Source of the DNA: JACKCB01 sp964452775
GTDB taxonomy: Bacteria; Chloroflexota; Anaerolineae; Promineifilales; Promineifilaceae
Assembly: GCA_964452775.1 (NCBI GenBank)
Contig: CAYVQP010000073.1
Coordinates: forward strand, 1-19,959
DNA length: 19,959 nt
Reading direction: 5' to 3'
How positions within the stretch are numbered: the first letter of the stretch is position 1; every line of letters starts with the position of its first letter. This document shows positions 7,599 to 14,288 of this stretch, piece by piece. Under the pieces are notes generated by a model that worked only from the letters and a program-made list of their open reading frames with translations, ran no database searches and was not told the origin of the DNA. The position numbers and the translations under genes were made by a program.

Positions 7599-7948
7599 CG
7601 CCCGAGCCGTTCCTCGATGCGCTTGATGGTCGCCCGGTTCAGCCCCTTGATGGCGGCTAACCCGGCGGCGTCCGGCACATCCTCCACATGCTCGATGCCG
7701 GCGGCCAGCAGCGGCCCCCGGCCGGGGAAGTTGGCCGGCAAAGGTGAGGGCGCGCCAGCAGCTGGCGCGGGAGCCGCCGGTTCCGGTTCTGCCGGAACCG
7801 GCGGCCCCTGGTCCGGCGTCAGGGAAATCTCAATCTCCACCGTTTCATCTTCCACGCGGGCCAGCATCAAGCTCTCCATCCGGTCCAGCACGGCCAGGAT
7901 GGCTTGCAGATAGAAATCCGTCGTGGTGACCGGCCGGGGCAAGCTCAT
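7595..7948 (-). CDS. Small capsid-module protein with HhH-like C-terminus
   Basis: The 117-residue product has three parts: an N-terminal helix (TTDFYLQAILAVLDRMESLMLARV), a proline/alanine-rich linker at about 50-72, and a C-terminal segment GIEHVEDVPDAAGLAAIKGLNRATIKRIEERLGR. That last part looks like a helix-hairpin-helix domain (two short helices around an I-K-G-L-N turn), a nonspecific DNA or protein contact module. It is encoded between the major capsid protein and the neck adaptor and overlaps both neighbours. A gene here is often a head completion or minor capsid protein; an HhH domain would suit DNA contact at the head exit (inference). No specific family was recognised. Confidence 0.6.
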   Translation of the reverse strand: MSLPRPVTTTDFYLQAILAVLDRMESLMLARVEDETVEIEISLTPDQGPPVPAEPEPAAPAPAAGAPSPLPANFPGRGPLLAAGIEHVEDVPDAAGLAAIKGLNRATIKRIEERLGR

Positions 7949-9198
7949 TAGCTATTGCTCCCGTTCGAGCCGACGCACGATTTCGGGTCGAGCGTCGTTC
8001 CGCCCAGGGCAATCACGCCCTTGTAATGCTGCTCCATCGTAGCGAAGTCGCCGGCCATCTCATCCACCCCGCCGCCGACGCGCATGGCGTTCGACGCCTT
8101 GCGGTACAGCTGCGGCTCCTCGAAGCCGCGCAGGAAACGAGTCTGTCCCGCCGGCCGGCCCACGCTTGGATTGGCAAACAGCATCCACGAGGTAGTTCCG
8201 TTGGCCGTCGAGCAGACAATCGGGATGTACGGGTTTAGCACCGGCGTGATGTTCGCCACAATCCAGTTGTTCACCTGCACCGTCTGGCCGGAGATGCCGC
8301 CCACCTGGGTCACATCAACGGAGAGCTGGTTCAACAGATTCATCACCGTCACATGCAGGCCGGGCGGGTAGACCAGGCTCACACCCTCTACCAGGATCGG
8401 TTCGCTGTCCACGTCGGTGAACCCGAGCAACGTCTGCAAGGCCGTGCCCAGGCTGTCAATGGCCAGGTCAGGGTTACTGGTCAGCAGATTGCCGTTGCCG
8501 GCGCTCACGAACGTGGCGTCCGGCCCGCTGGCATCGAAGAACAACTCGGTGACGAACTTCTCCACCGTCCGCCGGCCGCCCTTCCCCAGCCGGGTCGGGA
8601 TGGTGTCGAAGGCGTCCAGGTCATCGTTCATGATTGCCCGGAACGACAGCTTCACCCCCAGCCCGTACAGGTCCGGCGCGTAGGTGTAGTTGTCCTCGTC
8701 CAGCGTGGTCGAATACTCCAGCGGCTCGCCTTCCACAATCTTCTGGTACTGCCCCTCCGCCCCGTTGAACGCCAGCACGCGCACCGTGCGGAAATCGTTC
8801 AACGGCCGGCCCGTGCCGCAGTAGGCGCGCCAGTTGTGCCCCTGGCTACGGTAATTCTCCAGCATCATCCGGTCCAGCACGTCGCCCAGCAGGTTAGGAA
8901 AGTCGCTGGTCGAGTAACCCTCTGCCAGGGTGACGTACAACTCCGGATAATTGCGCCGGATCACCGCGTCCGACTGCCCGGCCCAGGACGGGACCAGGGC
9001 CTCTTTCAGCGCCCAGGTCGGCATCCGGCCCGACAGCGCCTCCGCCAGGAACTCCGCCGCGGCCGCGATACGCTGTACCCGCTGCGGACTGGCGGGCGCG
9101 CCCCAGCGCCCGTTGTTTTGGTGGCGTCTGACCGGCGACCAGCCCTGATTCAGGTGCGCGCCGCCGTCCGCTTCTCTCTGGTAAGTTTCCATGCTCAT
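7948..9198 (-). CDS. Major capsid protein (Mu gpT-like / HK97 fold)
   Basis: The product is 416 residues. The region from about 85 to 200 follows the pattern of Mu gpT-type major head subunits: LAEGYSTSDFPNLLGDVLDRMMLENY, then GRPLNDFRTVRVLAFNGAEGQYQKIVEGEPLEY, then YGLGVKLSFRAIMNDDLDAFDTIP. The 'R..iNDDL.AF' motif is a family hallmark. The C-terminal half contains the usual axial-domain pattern (LLNQLSVDVTQ, NNWIVANITPVLNP). It lies after the decoration gene and before the neck genes. A strong SD (GAGGAG, 8 bases before the ATG) agrees with high expression; a second ATG two codons later (MET) is a possible alternative. N-terminal residues 1-80 may be removed or serve as scaffold, which cannot be judged here. 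Confidence 0.87.
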   Translation of the reverse strand: MSMETYQREADGGAHLNQGWSPVRRHQNNGRWGAPASPQRVQRIAAAAEFLAEALSGRMPTWALKEALVPSWAGQSDAVIRRNYPELYVTLAEGYSTSDFPNLLGDVLDRMMLENYRSQGHNWRAYCGTGRPLNDFRTVRVLAFNGAEGQYQKIVEGEPLEYSTTLDEDNYTYAPDLYGLGVKLSFRAIMNDDLDAFDTIPTRLGKGGRRTVEKFVTELFFDASGPDATFVSAGNGNLLTSNPDLAIDSLGTALQTLLGFTDVDSEPILVEGVSLVYPPGLHVTVMNLLNQLSVDVTQVGGISGQTVQVNNWIVANITPVLNPYIPIVCSTANGTTSWMLFANPSVGRPAGQTRFLRGFEEPQLYRKASNAMRVGGGVDEMAGDFATMEQHYKGVIALGGTTLDPKSCVGSNGSNS

Positions 9199-9224
9199 CG
9201 TCTTATCTCCTCATTGCCAGATGG

Positions 9225-10172
9225 CTACGCGCGGGTGTACTCGACCCATACCGCGTAAATCAGCAGCGTGTCGGTTGTATGCGCGCCAGGGGTCAGCTCG
9301 ACCGTCATCGTCTGCGCGCCGGCCGGCACATCGGCGGCGGCCACAGTGATGGCGTACTCGGCTACCGTTGTGCCGGAGATGGCCGCGCTGTCATCCTCCA
9401 CCTTCGTGTCGCCCACGTTGAAGTAAGTGTCGGCCGAGATGACCGGCGTATCCGTCGCGCCGCCCATCGCCGCCAGCAGATTGACCGTCACGTTGGACGC
9501 CTCATCAATGTCCGGCGGCAACGCGCACTGGAACGAAATCGGGTCGCTGTTTGACGAGGCCCAGCGCATGCGCCAGGCGCTGTCCGTGTCGCCGTTGGTG
9601 AACTCCAGAATCGGCGTGGTGTCGGTCGCCAGCAGGCCGCCGTTAGCTGTCACATTGCCCAGGTTGTTCGACGCGACTTCCCGGATGCCGGTCAGCCCGA
9701 TGTTGATGAACCCCGTCTTCAGCGTCGTCGAGAGCTTGGCTGCGGTCACCGCGCCGGCGGCGATGTCACCGGTCGCCACACTGCCGACCCAGGAACCGGC
9801 CGGCGCATGCAGCACCGCAATCGTGCTCGTGCCGCCGCTGGAAACCGTCCCAATCGCGAAGCCGAACATATAGCCGCTGGCCTTCTTCGACAGCTTCGGC
9901 GTATCGGCGTCCACGTAGAAGATAGTGTCGCCGGCAGCCACCGCGCTGTTGCCGGAATCGTCAACGCCCTTCACCGAGAAGTTGCCGATAAACGCGCCAA
10001 ACTCGACCGTGGTCTCCGTCGCCGCGTTGCCGCCCTCGCCCTCATCGGTGATCGCCACGCCGGTCAGTTCGCCATAGCGCACCGGGTCGCCGGTGACCGG
10101 CGACGTCGGGTTGGTCACTACGACCGGCAGTGCAAAATTCGCCTGTAGGTATCTCGTGATGTTGGTAGCCAT
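9225..10172 (-). CDS. Capsid decoration protein: DUF2190-like N-domain plus extra C-terminal beta domain
   Basis: The product is 315 residues. The first roughly 125 (MATNITRYLQANFALPVVVTNPTSPVTGDPVRYGELTGVA..., ending FGFAIGTVSSGGTSTIAVLHAPAG) match the layout of DUF2190/gpD-like decoration proteins: an N-terminal 'pgdpv.yG.l.GVA..d' segment and a late '..G.a...v......v.l' strand pair. A linker with DIAAGAVTAAKLSTTLKTGFINIGL follows, a pattern seen in phage fibre stalks. The final roughly 135 residues form a beta-rich domain (WRMRWASSNSDPISFQCALPPD, MTVELTPGAHTTDTLLIYAVWVEY). Decoration proteins sit on the capsid surface at three-folds, so the extra domain would be displayed outward (inference). 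It lies between protease-scaffold and capsid genes, with SD AAGGAG. Confidence 0.7.
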   Translation of the reverse strand: MATNITRYLQANFALPVVVTNPTSPVTGDPVRYGELTGVAITDEGEGGNAATETTVEFGAFIGNFSVKGVDDSGNSAVAAGDTIFYVDADTPKLSKKASGYMFGFAIGTVSSGGTSTIAVLHAPAGSWVGSVATGDIAAGAVTAAKLSTTLKTGFINIGLTGIREVASNNLGNVTANGGLLATDTTPILEFTNGDTDSAWRMRWASSNSDPISFQCALPPDIDEASNVTVNLLAAMGGATDTPVISADTYFNVGDTKVEDDSAAISGTTVAEYAITVAAADVPAGAQTMTVELTPGAHTTDTLLIYAVWVEYTRA

Positions 10173-10175
10173 CTT

Positions 10176-11459
10176 CTACTCCTTCACCTTACCTGTCGCT
10201 GCGACAGGCATCCGGCCATAGCCCATATCGGCCATCGCCGCGGCCATCCTCTTCTCCGCTTCCTGCAAATTGCCGTTCGCCGGGACAGCGCCGCCGCCGC
10301 CCATGCCGACGATGCGCCCGCTTCCGGCAATCGCCGCCACCTCAGCCGCGGCCTCTTTCACCGCCGCCTCGATACGTTCGCCGAACACGGCCTCATCAAT
10401 CCGGCCTTCCTTGACCGGCGGATTCGCGGCCAGGTTGCGCGCCAGCCGTTGCCGGGTCAACTCCGGCAAATCGGTCGTCGCCAGCTTCCCGGCTACAAAA
10501 TCAGCAGCCTCGCGCAGAAGCAACAGCTCCTGCGCTTTAGCCAGCGCGCGCCGGCTCTCCGCCAATTCAGCCTGCAACGCCTCCGTGTCAATCGCCCCAG
10601 CCGGGGCCTCGTCCTTCTGCGCCATCGTCATATCCTCCGTTGGCTTGCTAATGGCCGGGGCGCTGCCAAAAATCAGGCGCCGGCTCTCCGACACAATGTC
10701 CATCTCGGGCGCGTCTTGCCAGCGCCCACGCTCAAACAACTGCGGCGCGCTGCTCAACAGCGCCTCATGGTAGGCGTCAAGCGCCTGCCCAATCGCGCCG
10801 GACAGCGCCTTCCGTTCATCCCGATTCACCATTCCCTCGCCGAACAGGTCATCGGCGATGGTGGTCAACGCCAGATGCAACCGGCTCTCCAGCCACTCCG
10901 CCAGGTTGTGAGCTTCGCGCAACTCGACGGTTGCCGATCTGGCCGCCTCAGTGAGGGCCACTATTTGTCCGCCGGCCCCACCCTCGGTCACCCAATCCAC
11001 GGACCGGGCCGCCAATAGCTCCTGCACGATTCTCCCCTGCCGCCCTTCCGCCGCGCCGGTCACCGCCCGGCCGAACGCGCGGATAGATAGCTCAGGCCGC
11101 TTCTCCTCCACCTGCCCCCGGTAGCTCTCAAATACCTCCGCCTCCGCGTACAGGCCGGGACCGAGCGGCCCTCTGTCATTCCAGGTCGCACCGGTCACCA
11201 GCCGGCCCACGTAGTTGTTCAGGTCGCCCTCCGGCCGCTCAGATTCCTCGGTCGGCGTGGCGTGGTTCCAGAACATCTTCGTCCCTTCCCCAAACACCGC
11301 CGGCCCATCCCGCCGCAACACCTCCGCCGGATAGTAAGCACTGGACCCCCAGCCGGGCTGGATGATCTTCACCGCCACCCGGCCGTCGCCGCTGATCGCA
11401 CTCTCGCGCAACGGCACAAAGGACAGGCGCACCTGTTCAGTTACCTTCTTTCTTGCCAC
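10176..11459 (-). CDS. Prohead protease fused to scaffold
   Basis: The start is taken at a GTG at 11459 (VARKKVTEQVRLSF), because AAGGAGG lies exactly 6 bases upstream. Upstream codons to 11564 run through a terminator hairpin and are rejected. Of 427 residues, the N-terminal part (about 1-165) is protease-like: VAVKIIQPGWGSSAYYPAEVL, a candidate catalytic His in MFWNHATPTEESERPEGDLNNYVGRL, and a candidate catalytic Ser in RPELSIRAFG, the His/Ser spacing of S78/U35 capsid maturation proteases. The C-terminal half has long charged helices (LQAELAESRRALAKAQELLLLREAADF, AAVKEAAAEVAAIAG) typical of scaffolds. Fused protease-scaffold genes are known in HK97-like and Mu-like phages. It is the first gene after the control region. 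Confidence 0.8.
   Translation of the reverse strand: MARKKVTEQVRLSFVPLRESAISGDGRVAVKIIQPGWGSSAYYPAEVLRRDGPAVFGEGTKMFWNHATPTEESERPEGDLNNYVGRLVTGATWNDRGPLGPGLYAEAEVFESYRGQVEEKRPELSIRAFGRAVTGAAEGRQGRIVQELLAARSVDWVTEGGAGGQIVALTEAARSATVELREAHNLAEWLESRLHLALTTIADDLFGEGMVNRDERKALSGAIGQALDAYHEALLSSAPQLFERGRWQDAPEMDIVSESRRLIFGSAPAISKPTEDMTMAQKDEAPAGAIDTEALQAELAESRRALAKAQELLLLREAADFVAGKLATTDLPELTRQRLARNLAANPPVKEGRIDEAVFGERIEAAVKEAAAEVAAIAGSGRIVGMGGGGAVPANGNLQEAEKRMAAAMADMGYGRMPVAATGKVKE
10192..10208. repeat. Palindrome CCTGTCGCTGCGACAGG, copy 1
   Basis: Two 7-base arms (CCTGTCG/CGACAGG) flank 3 bases, at the very end of the protease-scaffold gene, 19 bases before the decoration gene start. An almost identical copy with ATG in the centre is at 18640-18656. 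There is no T-run, so it is not a classical terminator. Confidence 0.85.
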
Positions 11460-11465
11460 TCGCGC

Positions 11466-11477
11466 CCTCCTTGGAGG
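11466..11477 (-). promoter_or_regulatory. SD of the protease gene inside an inverted repeat
   Basis: CCTCC-AA-GGAGG on the minus strand. The right arm is the ribosome binding site 6 bases before GTG 11459. Pairing of the arms, or of the SD with other upstream bases, could mask translation, though a 2-base loop is too tight for the full stem. Confidence 0.5.
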
Positions 11478-11493
11478 CACTCTCCTCACAAGC

Positions 11494-11525
11494 AAAAAGC
11501 CGGGCATGTTATTCACACCCGGCTT
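11494..11525 (-). terminator. Terminator-like hairpin before the capsid operon (minus strand)
   Basis: On the minus strand AAGCCGGG ... CCCGGCTT forms an 8-bp GC-rich stem with a 13-base loop, and the stem end runs into TTTTT. The plus-strand side has no T-run, so the direction is minus. It sits only about 35 bases before the protease start, so it may act as a leader attenuator rather than a simple end. Confidence 0.65.
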
Positions 11526-11532
11526 CAGGGTA

Positions 11533-11562
11533 ACATACAGGTATGTCAGAAACTGTCGTTTC
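11533..11562. promoter_or_regulatory. Two adjacent inverted repeats, operator-like
   Basis: ACATAC-AG-GTATGT at 11533-11546 and GAAAC-TGTC-GTTTC at 11549-11562 stand side by side in the AT-richest part of this control region. They lie between the plus-strand gene start and the minus-strand terminator, a layout expected for a regulated promoter zone. The binding protein is unknown; the nearby 73-residue HTH protein is a candidate. Confidence 0.5.
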
Positions 11563-11575
11563 AAAAATCAGTTGC

Positions 11576-11581
11576 TACAAT
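11576..11581 (+). promoter_or_regulatory. -10 box TACAAT for leaderless gene
   Basis: TACAAT is a near-consensus -10 element. Seven bases later is the GTG at 11589, exactly where transcription would begin. A -35 hexamer at the right distance is weak (region 11553-11559) and lies within the second inverted repeat. Confidence 0.5.
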
Positions 11582-11588
11582 TGATCGC

Positions 11589-11747
11589 GTGGAACCGGAT
11601 TGGCCCTACCTCGTCGCCTTGTTCCTGGCCCTGGTCGTACACATCATCCTCTACGACTTGTTGCTGTGGCAGCCCTATCGCCGGCTGTTCCGCAACACGA
11701 TGGCCTGGCTGATCCGCCACGCCCGTCGGCTGTGGCGTGGTCAGTAA
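11589..11747 (+). CDS. Small single-TM membrane protein, probably leaderless, moron-like
   Basis: This is the only convincing plus-strand gene. The 52-residue product starts VEPDWPYLVA, has a hydrophobic span at about 7-25 (YLVALFLALVVHIILYDL), and then a basic amphipathic helix rich in Arg/Trp (QPYRRLFRNTMAWLIRHARRLWRG). No SD precedes the GTG, but a TACAAT box lies 7 bases upstream, so a leaderless transcript is likely. It interrupts the late operon in the opposite direction and its end overlaps the convergent HTH gene by 7 bases. Such independently transcribed genes in late operons are called morons; some act in superinfection exclusion or host change (inference). A minus-strand frame covers the same bases (stop 11568) but has a poor, low-complexity product. 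Confidence 0.5.
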   Translation: MEPDWPYLVALFLALVVHIILYDLLLWQPYRRLFRNTMAWLIRHARRLWRGQ

Positions 11748-11962
11748 GGCGAGATACTCTCCTCGTTCAGCCTCCACCGCCCGTCATCATCCCGGTAGAC
11801 CGGCGCTTGCCGGGCGATGCGGCCCAGTATCCGCTGCGACGTACGCACGCTCACATCCAGCAGCTCCGCCGCCTCCTGAGCCGTCAATGCCCGGCCGGAC
11901 ACCAGCAGATACGTCAGGTAGATGGCCCGTTCGCTTGGCGTCGCTTCCACCAGTAGCAGCAT
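11741..11962 (-). CDS. Small HTH DNA-binding protein
   Basis: The 73-residue product begins MLLLVEATPSERAIYLTYLLVSGRALTAQEAAELL. The segment ALTAQEAAELLDVSVRTSQRILGRI is a clear helix-turn-helix of the DeoR/HTH_11 type (tri-helical, with recognition helix SVRTSQRILGRI), followed by a wing-like VYRDDDGRWRL. It is essentially an isolated winged-HTH domain. It lies between portal and protease, next to the operator-like repeats at 11533-11562, and has palindrome copy 2 in its leader, so local autoregulation of the late operon or of the plus-strand gene is a reasonable inference. The SD is weak (AGAG) and the start is accepted on frame and HTH completeness. Confidence 0.7.
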   Translation of the reverse strand: MLLLVEATPSERAIYLTYLLVSGRALTAQEAAELLDVSVRTSQRILGRIARQAPVYRDDDGRWRLNEESISPY

Positions 11963-11987
11963 TTAGCTCTCATTTGCCGTCCCCGGC

Positions 11988-12005
11988 GTGTTCGCGCGCG
12001 AACAT
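11988..12005. repeat. Palindrome copy 2 (core TGTTCGCGCGCGAACA)
   Basis: The exact 16-base core at 11989-12004 lies in the 53-base gap between portal-MuF and the small HTH gene, ending 26 bases before the HTH start. Flanks differ from the other copies, so selection acts on the core. Confidence 0.95.
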
Positions 12006-12015
12006 CTCGAATGTC

Positions 12016-14262
12016 TCAGAACGTCATCCCCTGGCTCTTCTTGTCCGTCCGTTTCAGCCGGCAATCACAGTTCCAGCCGCCGCACTCCAGGCTCCTGCCC
12101 TGCGGCCGGAAACCGGAAGCCCGCCATTCCGCAGCCGTGTGCACCTGGCCGGCCAGCGCCAGGCAATCGCCGCAATGCTCCGACGTGTTGCCCAGCTCCC
12201 ACTCATACGTCTGGTCGCCGGCCGCGTGCAGCATCCCCAGGGCAAACACCCCGGCTGCAATGCCGGTCCAGACCCTCAAGCGGCTGCCCAGCTTATTCTC
12301 CGCCGTCTCCGCGCTCTGGCCAGGTTGGTCGTCCGTGGCCGCCCGCTTCTGGTACGCGCCGGCGTAGATGTCATCCGCCAGCCGGGATACAGAGGTAAGC
12401 GCCTCGCTGCGTTCAGTCGCCAGCGCCGCTTCCGCCGCCGGGTCCGCGATGTTGCCGCCGCCCAACAGGAACGACAGCATCAGCATCGCCAGCACCATCT
12501 CGCGCGCCCGCTTCTCAAACTCCTCGCGGTCAATCCGGCCCCGGTTGGCCTCCTCCGTCAGCGCTGCGAGCTCGTCATAGTACGTCTGTAGCCGGGGGTC
12601 AATGGTCTCGTCCCCAATCTGCATCGGCTTCCCGGCTTCGCGGAGCGCCTCTTCCACGGGATTCTCTTCATCCTCCTCCGGCTCCTCGGCCGGGGACTGG
12701 ACCACTACGACCGGCTGAGGAGGCTCCGGTTCCGGCTCGGCATCCACCGGCTCCGCGAATATCCGCTCCACTATCTCATCCGCGTCGGCCACCTCAAACG
12801 CCGACAGCAGCAGCCGTACAAACGTGCGCAGCCAGTCCTGCTCTTCGTTCTTCGGCACTCCGGCCAGCGTTGCCGCTTCCACCGCCGCACTCACATACGA
12901 CGCCAGATCGCGTTCGACAATCGGCGGCCAGGAGATGTCGATGTTGCCGTCCACTCCCTCGTTCCACTCCAGCCGCTCGACAATCTCGCCGCCGTCCGGC
13001 TCTCTCACCACCCGGCCCAACGACCGCAGCGACCCGGCCGGCGCCTTCACCGCCCACCGGCAGACGAACGTGAATATCGCCTGTAGCACCGATGTCCACA
13101 GCGCCTGCCGGTCCCTGACCTTCAGTTCCGTCGGCCGGTCCAGGCTCTCCGCCGTCGCCAGCGTGCCCACGCTCACATCGCCGTAGAACGTCTCCGGGAA
13201 ACCCATCACCGCCGCGGCCATCAGGAACAGCCGCCGGCCATCCTCCGCGCTCATCGTCGCTCCGGACGTGCGGAACGGCTCCAGATTTGTGCCCTCCCCG
13301 CTTATGAACACTGAGCCAGTCACCGGCGGCGGGTTGGTTTCGTCGGTCGAAGTGGAGATGGTCGTGTTCAACTTCGCCTTAGCCGCCGCAATTCCGCGCG
13401 CCCCGCCGGTGGTTTGCAGCTTGGCCGCCCAACGCGACAGCGCCCGCCACACCGTCGCCAGATTCTCCAGGAACGTCTTGTACGCCAGCGCCCAATCCAG
13501 CGCCGCGTACACCTCCGGCACGCCGAAGCGCCCGAACTTGTTGACAGCGACATGGTAGACCGGCGTCTCCATCACCAACGCCCCGTCGCTGAAGCCGGCC
13601 GGTATCGCCGCCGGCTGGTAGTTCCAATCCGGGTAGTATTCGGTCATCACCCCCACTGCCCCTGACAACTCCACCCGGCTGTACTGCCGGCGATAGAACC
13701 ACGGCTCGCTCGCGTCTTCCGGGTTGAACACAATGTCCGTCACCTCACCCGGCGGCAACGTCCGCACGCGCACCCGCCCATCCGCCCGGTTGACGAAAAA
13801 GCGGAAAAAGACGCCGCCGTCCAGTTGCAGGTCAGTCTCCAGCTTCATGCGCGCCTGATGGCCGGACAGCGTGTCCTGATTGCGCTCATCATCCAGGAAC
13901 GACTGGATGCAGTCGTTTATCTCCGGCTCCCGGCCGGCGATGTTCACACCCAGCGCCCAGACGTACAACCGCTGCAAATCCACCCCCCGCTTGATCACCG
14001 GGTTCTTCAGGTACATCAGCCGGGCCAGTTCCCGGATCTGCTGCAAGCCGGCGGTCGAAAACTCCTGCTGCGCCTGGCCGGACAGCAAGCGCCAGTCCTG
14101 CGCCGTCAGCGCCAATTCCAATTCGCGCAGCGATTCCTGCAACTGCTCATTCCACCAGCCCTGCCGGATGAGTTCGTCGCTCATCTCACCCAGGGCGCTC
14201 TCCAATCTCGCCATGTCTCCGTTGGCCGGATTGCCGGTTGCTGCCACTGCCTGATTGCTCAT
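12016..14262 (-). CDS. Portal protein fused to MuF-type head morphogenesis domain
   Basis: The product is 748 residues, much longer than ordinary portals (about 400-500). Residues about 60-480 are portal-like: LMYLKNPVIKRGVDLQRLYVWALGVNI, PPGEVTDIVFNPED, VYHVAVNKFGRFGVPEVYAALDW, MGFPETFYGDVSVGTLATAESLDRPTELKV. This is the DUF/Mu gp29 style with a long wing and stem. An acidic, proline-rich hinge at about 525-555 (EPEPEPPQPVVVVQ, EEPEEDEE) leads to a C-terminal domain with the MuF signature Cys/His set: C697, C700, H708, C727, C732, C734, in SEHCGDCLALAGQVH and ECGGWNCDC. MuF-like proteins sit inside the head at the portal and can be ejected. The start ATG has SD GGAGG. The gap behind it carries the repeated SD module. 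Confidence 0.85.
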   Translation of the reverse strand: MSNQAVAATGNPANGDMARLESALGEMSDELIRQGWWNEQLQESLRELELALTAQDWRLLSGQAQQEFSTAGLQQIRELARLMYLKNPVIKRGVDLQRLYVWALGVNIAGREPEINDCIQSFLDDERNQDTLSGHQARMKLETDLQLDGGVFFRFFVNRADGRVRVRTLPPGEVTDIVFNPEDASEPWFYRRQYSRVELSGAVGVMTEYYPDWNYQPAAIPAGFSDGALVMETPVYHVAVNKFGRFGVPEVYAALDWALAYKTFLENLATVWRALSRWAAKLQTTGGARGIAAAKAKLNTTISTSTDETNPPPVTGSVFISGEGTNLEPFRTSGATMSAEDGRRLFLMAAAVMGFPETFYGDVSVGTLATAESLDRPTELKVRDRQALWTSVLQAIFTFVCRWAVKAPAGSLRSLGRVVREPDGGEIVERLEWNEGVDGNIDISWPPIVERDLASYVSAAVEAATLAGVPKNEEQDWLRTFVRLLLSAFEVADADEIVERIFAEPVDAEPEPEPPQPVVVVQSPAEEPEEDEENPVEEALREAGKPMQIGDETIDPRLQTYYDELAALTEEANRGRIDREEFEKRAREMVLAMLMLSFLLGGGNIADPAAEAALATERSEALTSVSRLADDIYAGAYQKRAATDDQPGQSAETAENKLGSRLRVWTGIAAGVFALGMLHAAGDQTYEWELGNTSEHCGDCLALAGQVHTAAEWRASGFRPQGRSLECGGWNCDCRLKRTDKKSQGMTF

Positions 14263-14271
14263 CTCACACCT

Positions 14272-14287
14272 CCGTCGTCCTCGACGC
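14272..14287 (-). repeat. SD module copy 3 before the portal gene
   Basis: CCGTCGTCCTCGACGC (plus strand) is identical over 16 bases to 6764-6779. It lies in the short spacer between terL and portal and provides a GAGGA motif. Confidence 0.85.
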
Positions 14288-14288
14288 T

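Noticed and set aside
8353..9258. Plus-strand open frame of 301 codons opposite the capsid gene
   Set aside because: Arg/His/Gln-rich shadow without SD.
11460..11564. N-terminal extension of the protease gene to an ATG at 11564
   Set aside because: It runs through a terminator hairpin and the true SD; GTG 11459 has an ideal AAGGAGG.
11568..11777. Minus-strand 69-codon frame over the moron region
   Set aside because: Gln/Gly-rich low-complexity product and overlap with the HTH gene end; the plus-strand frame has a coherent TM protein and a -10 box. Not fully excluded.
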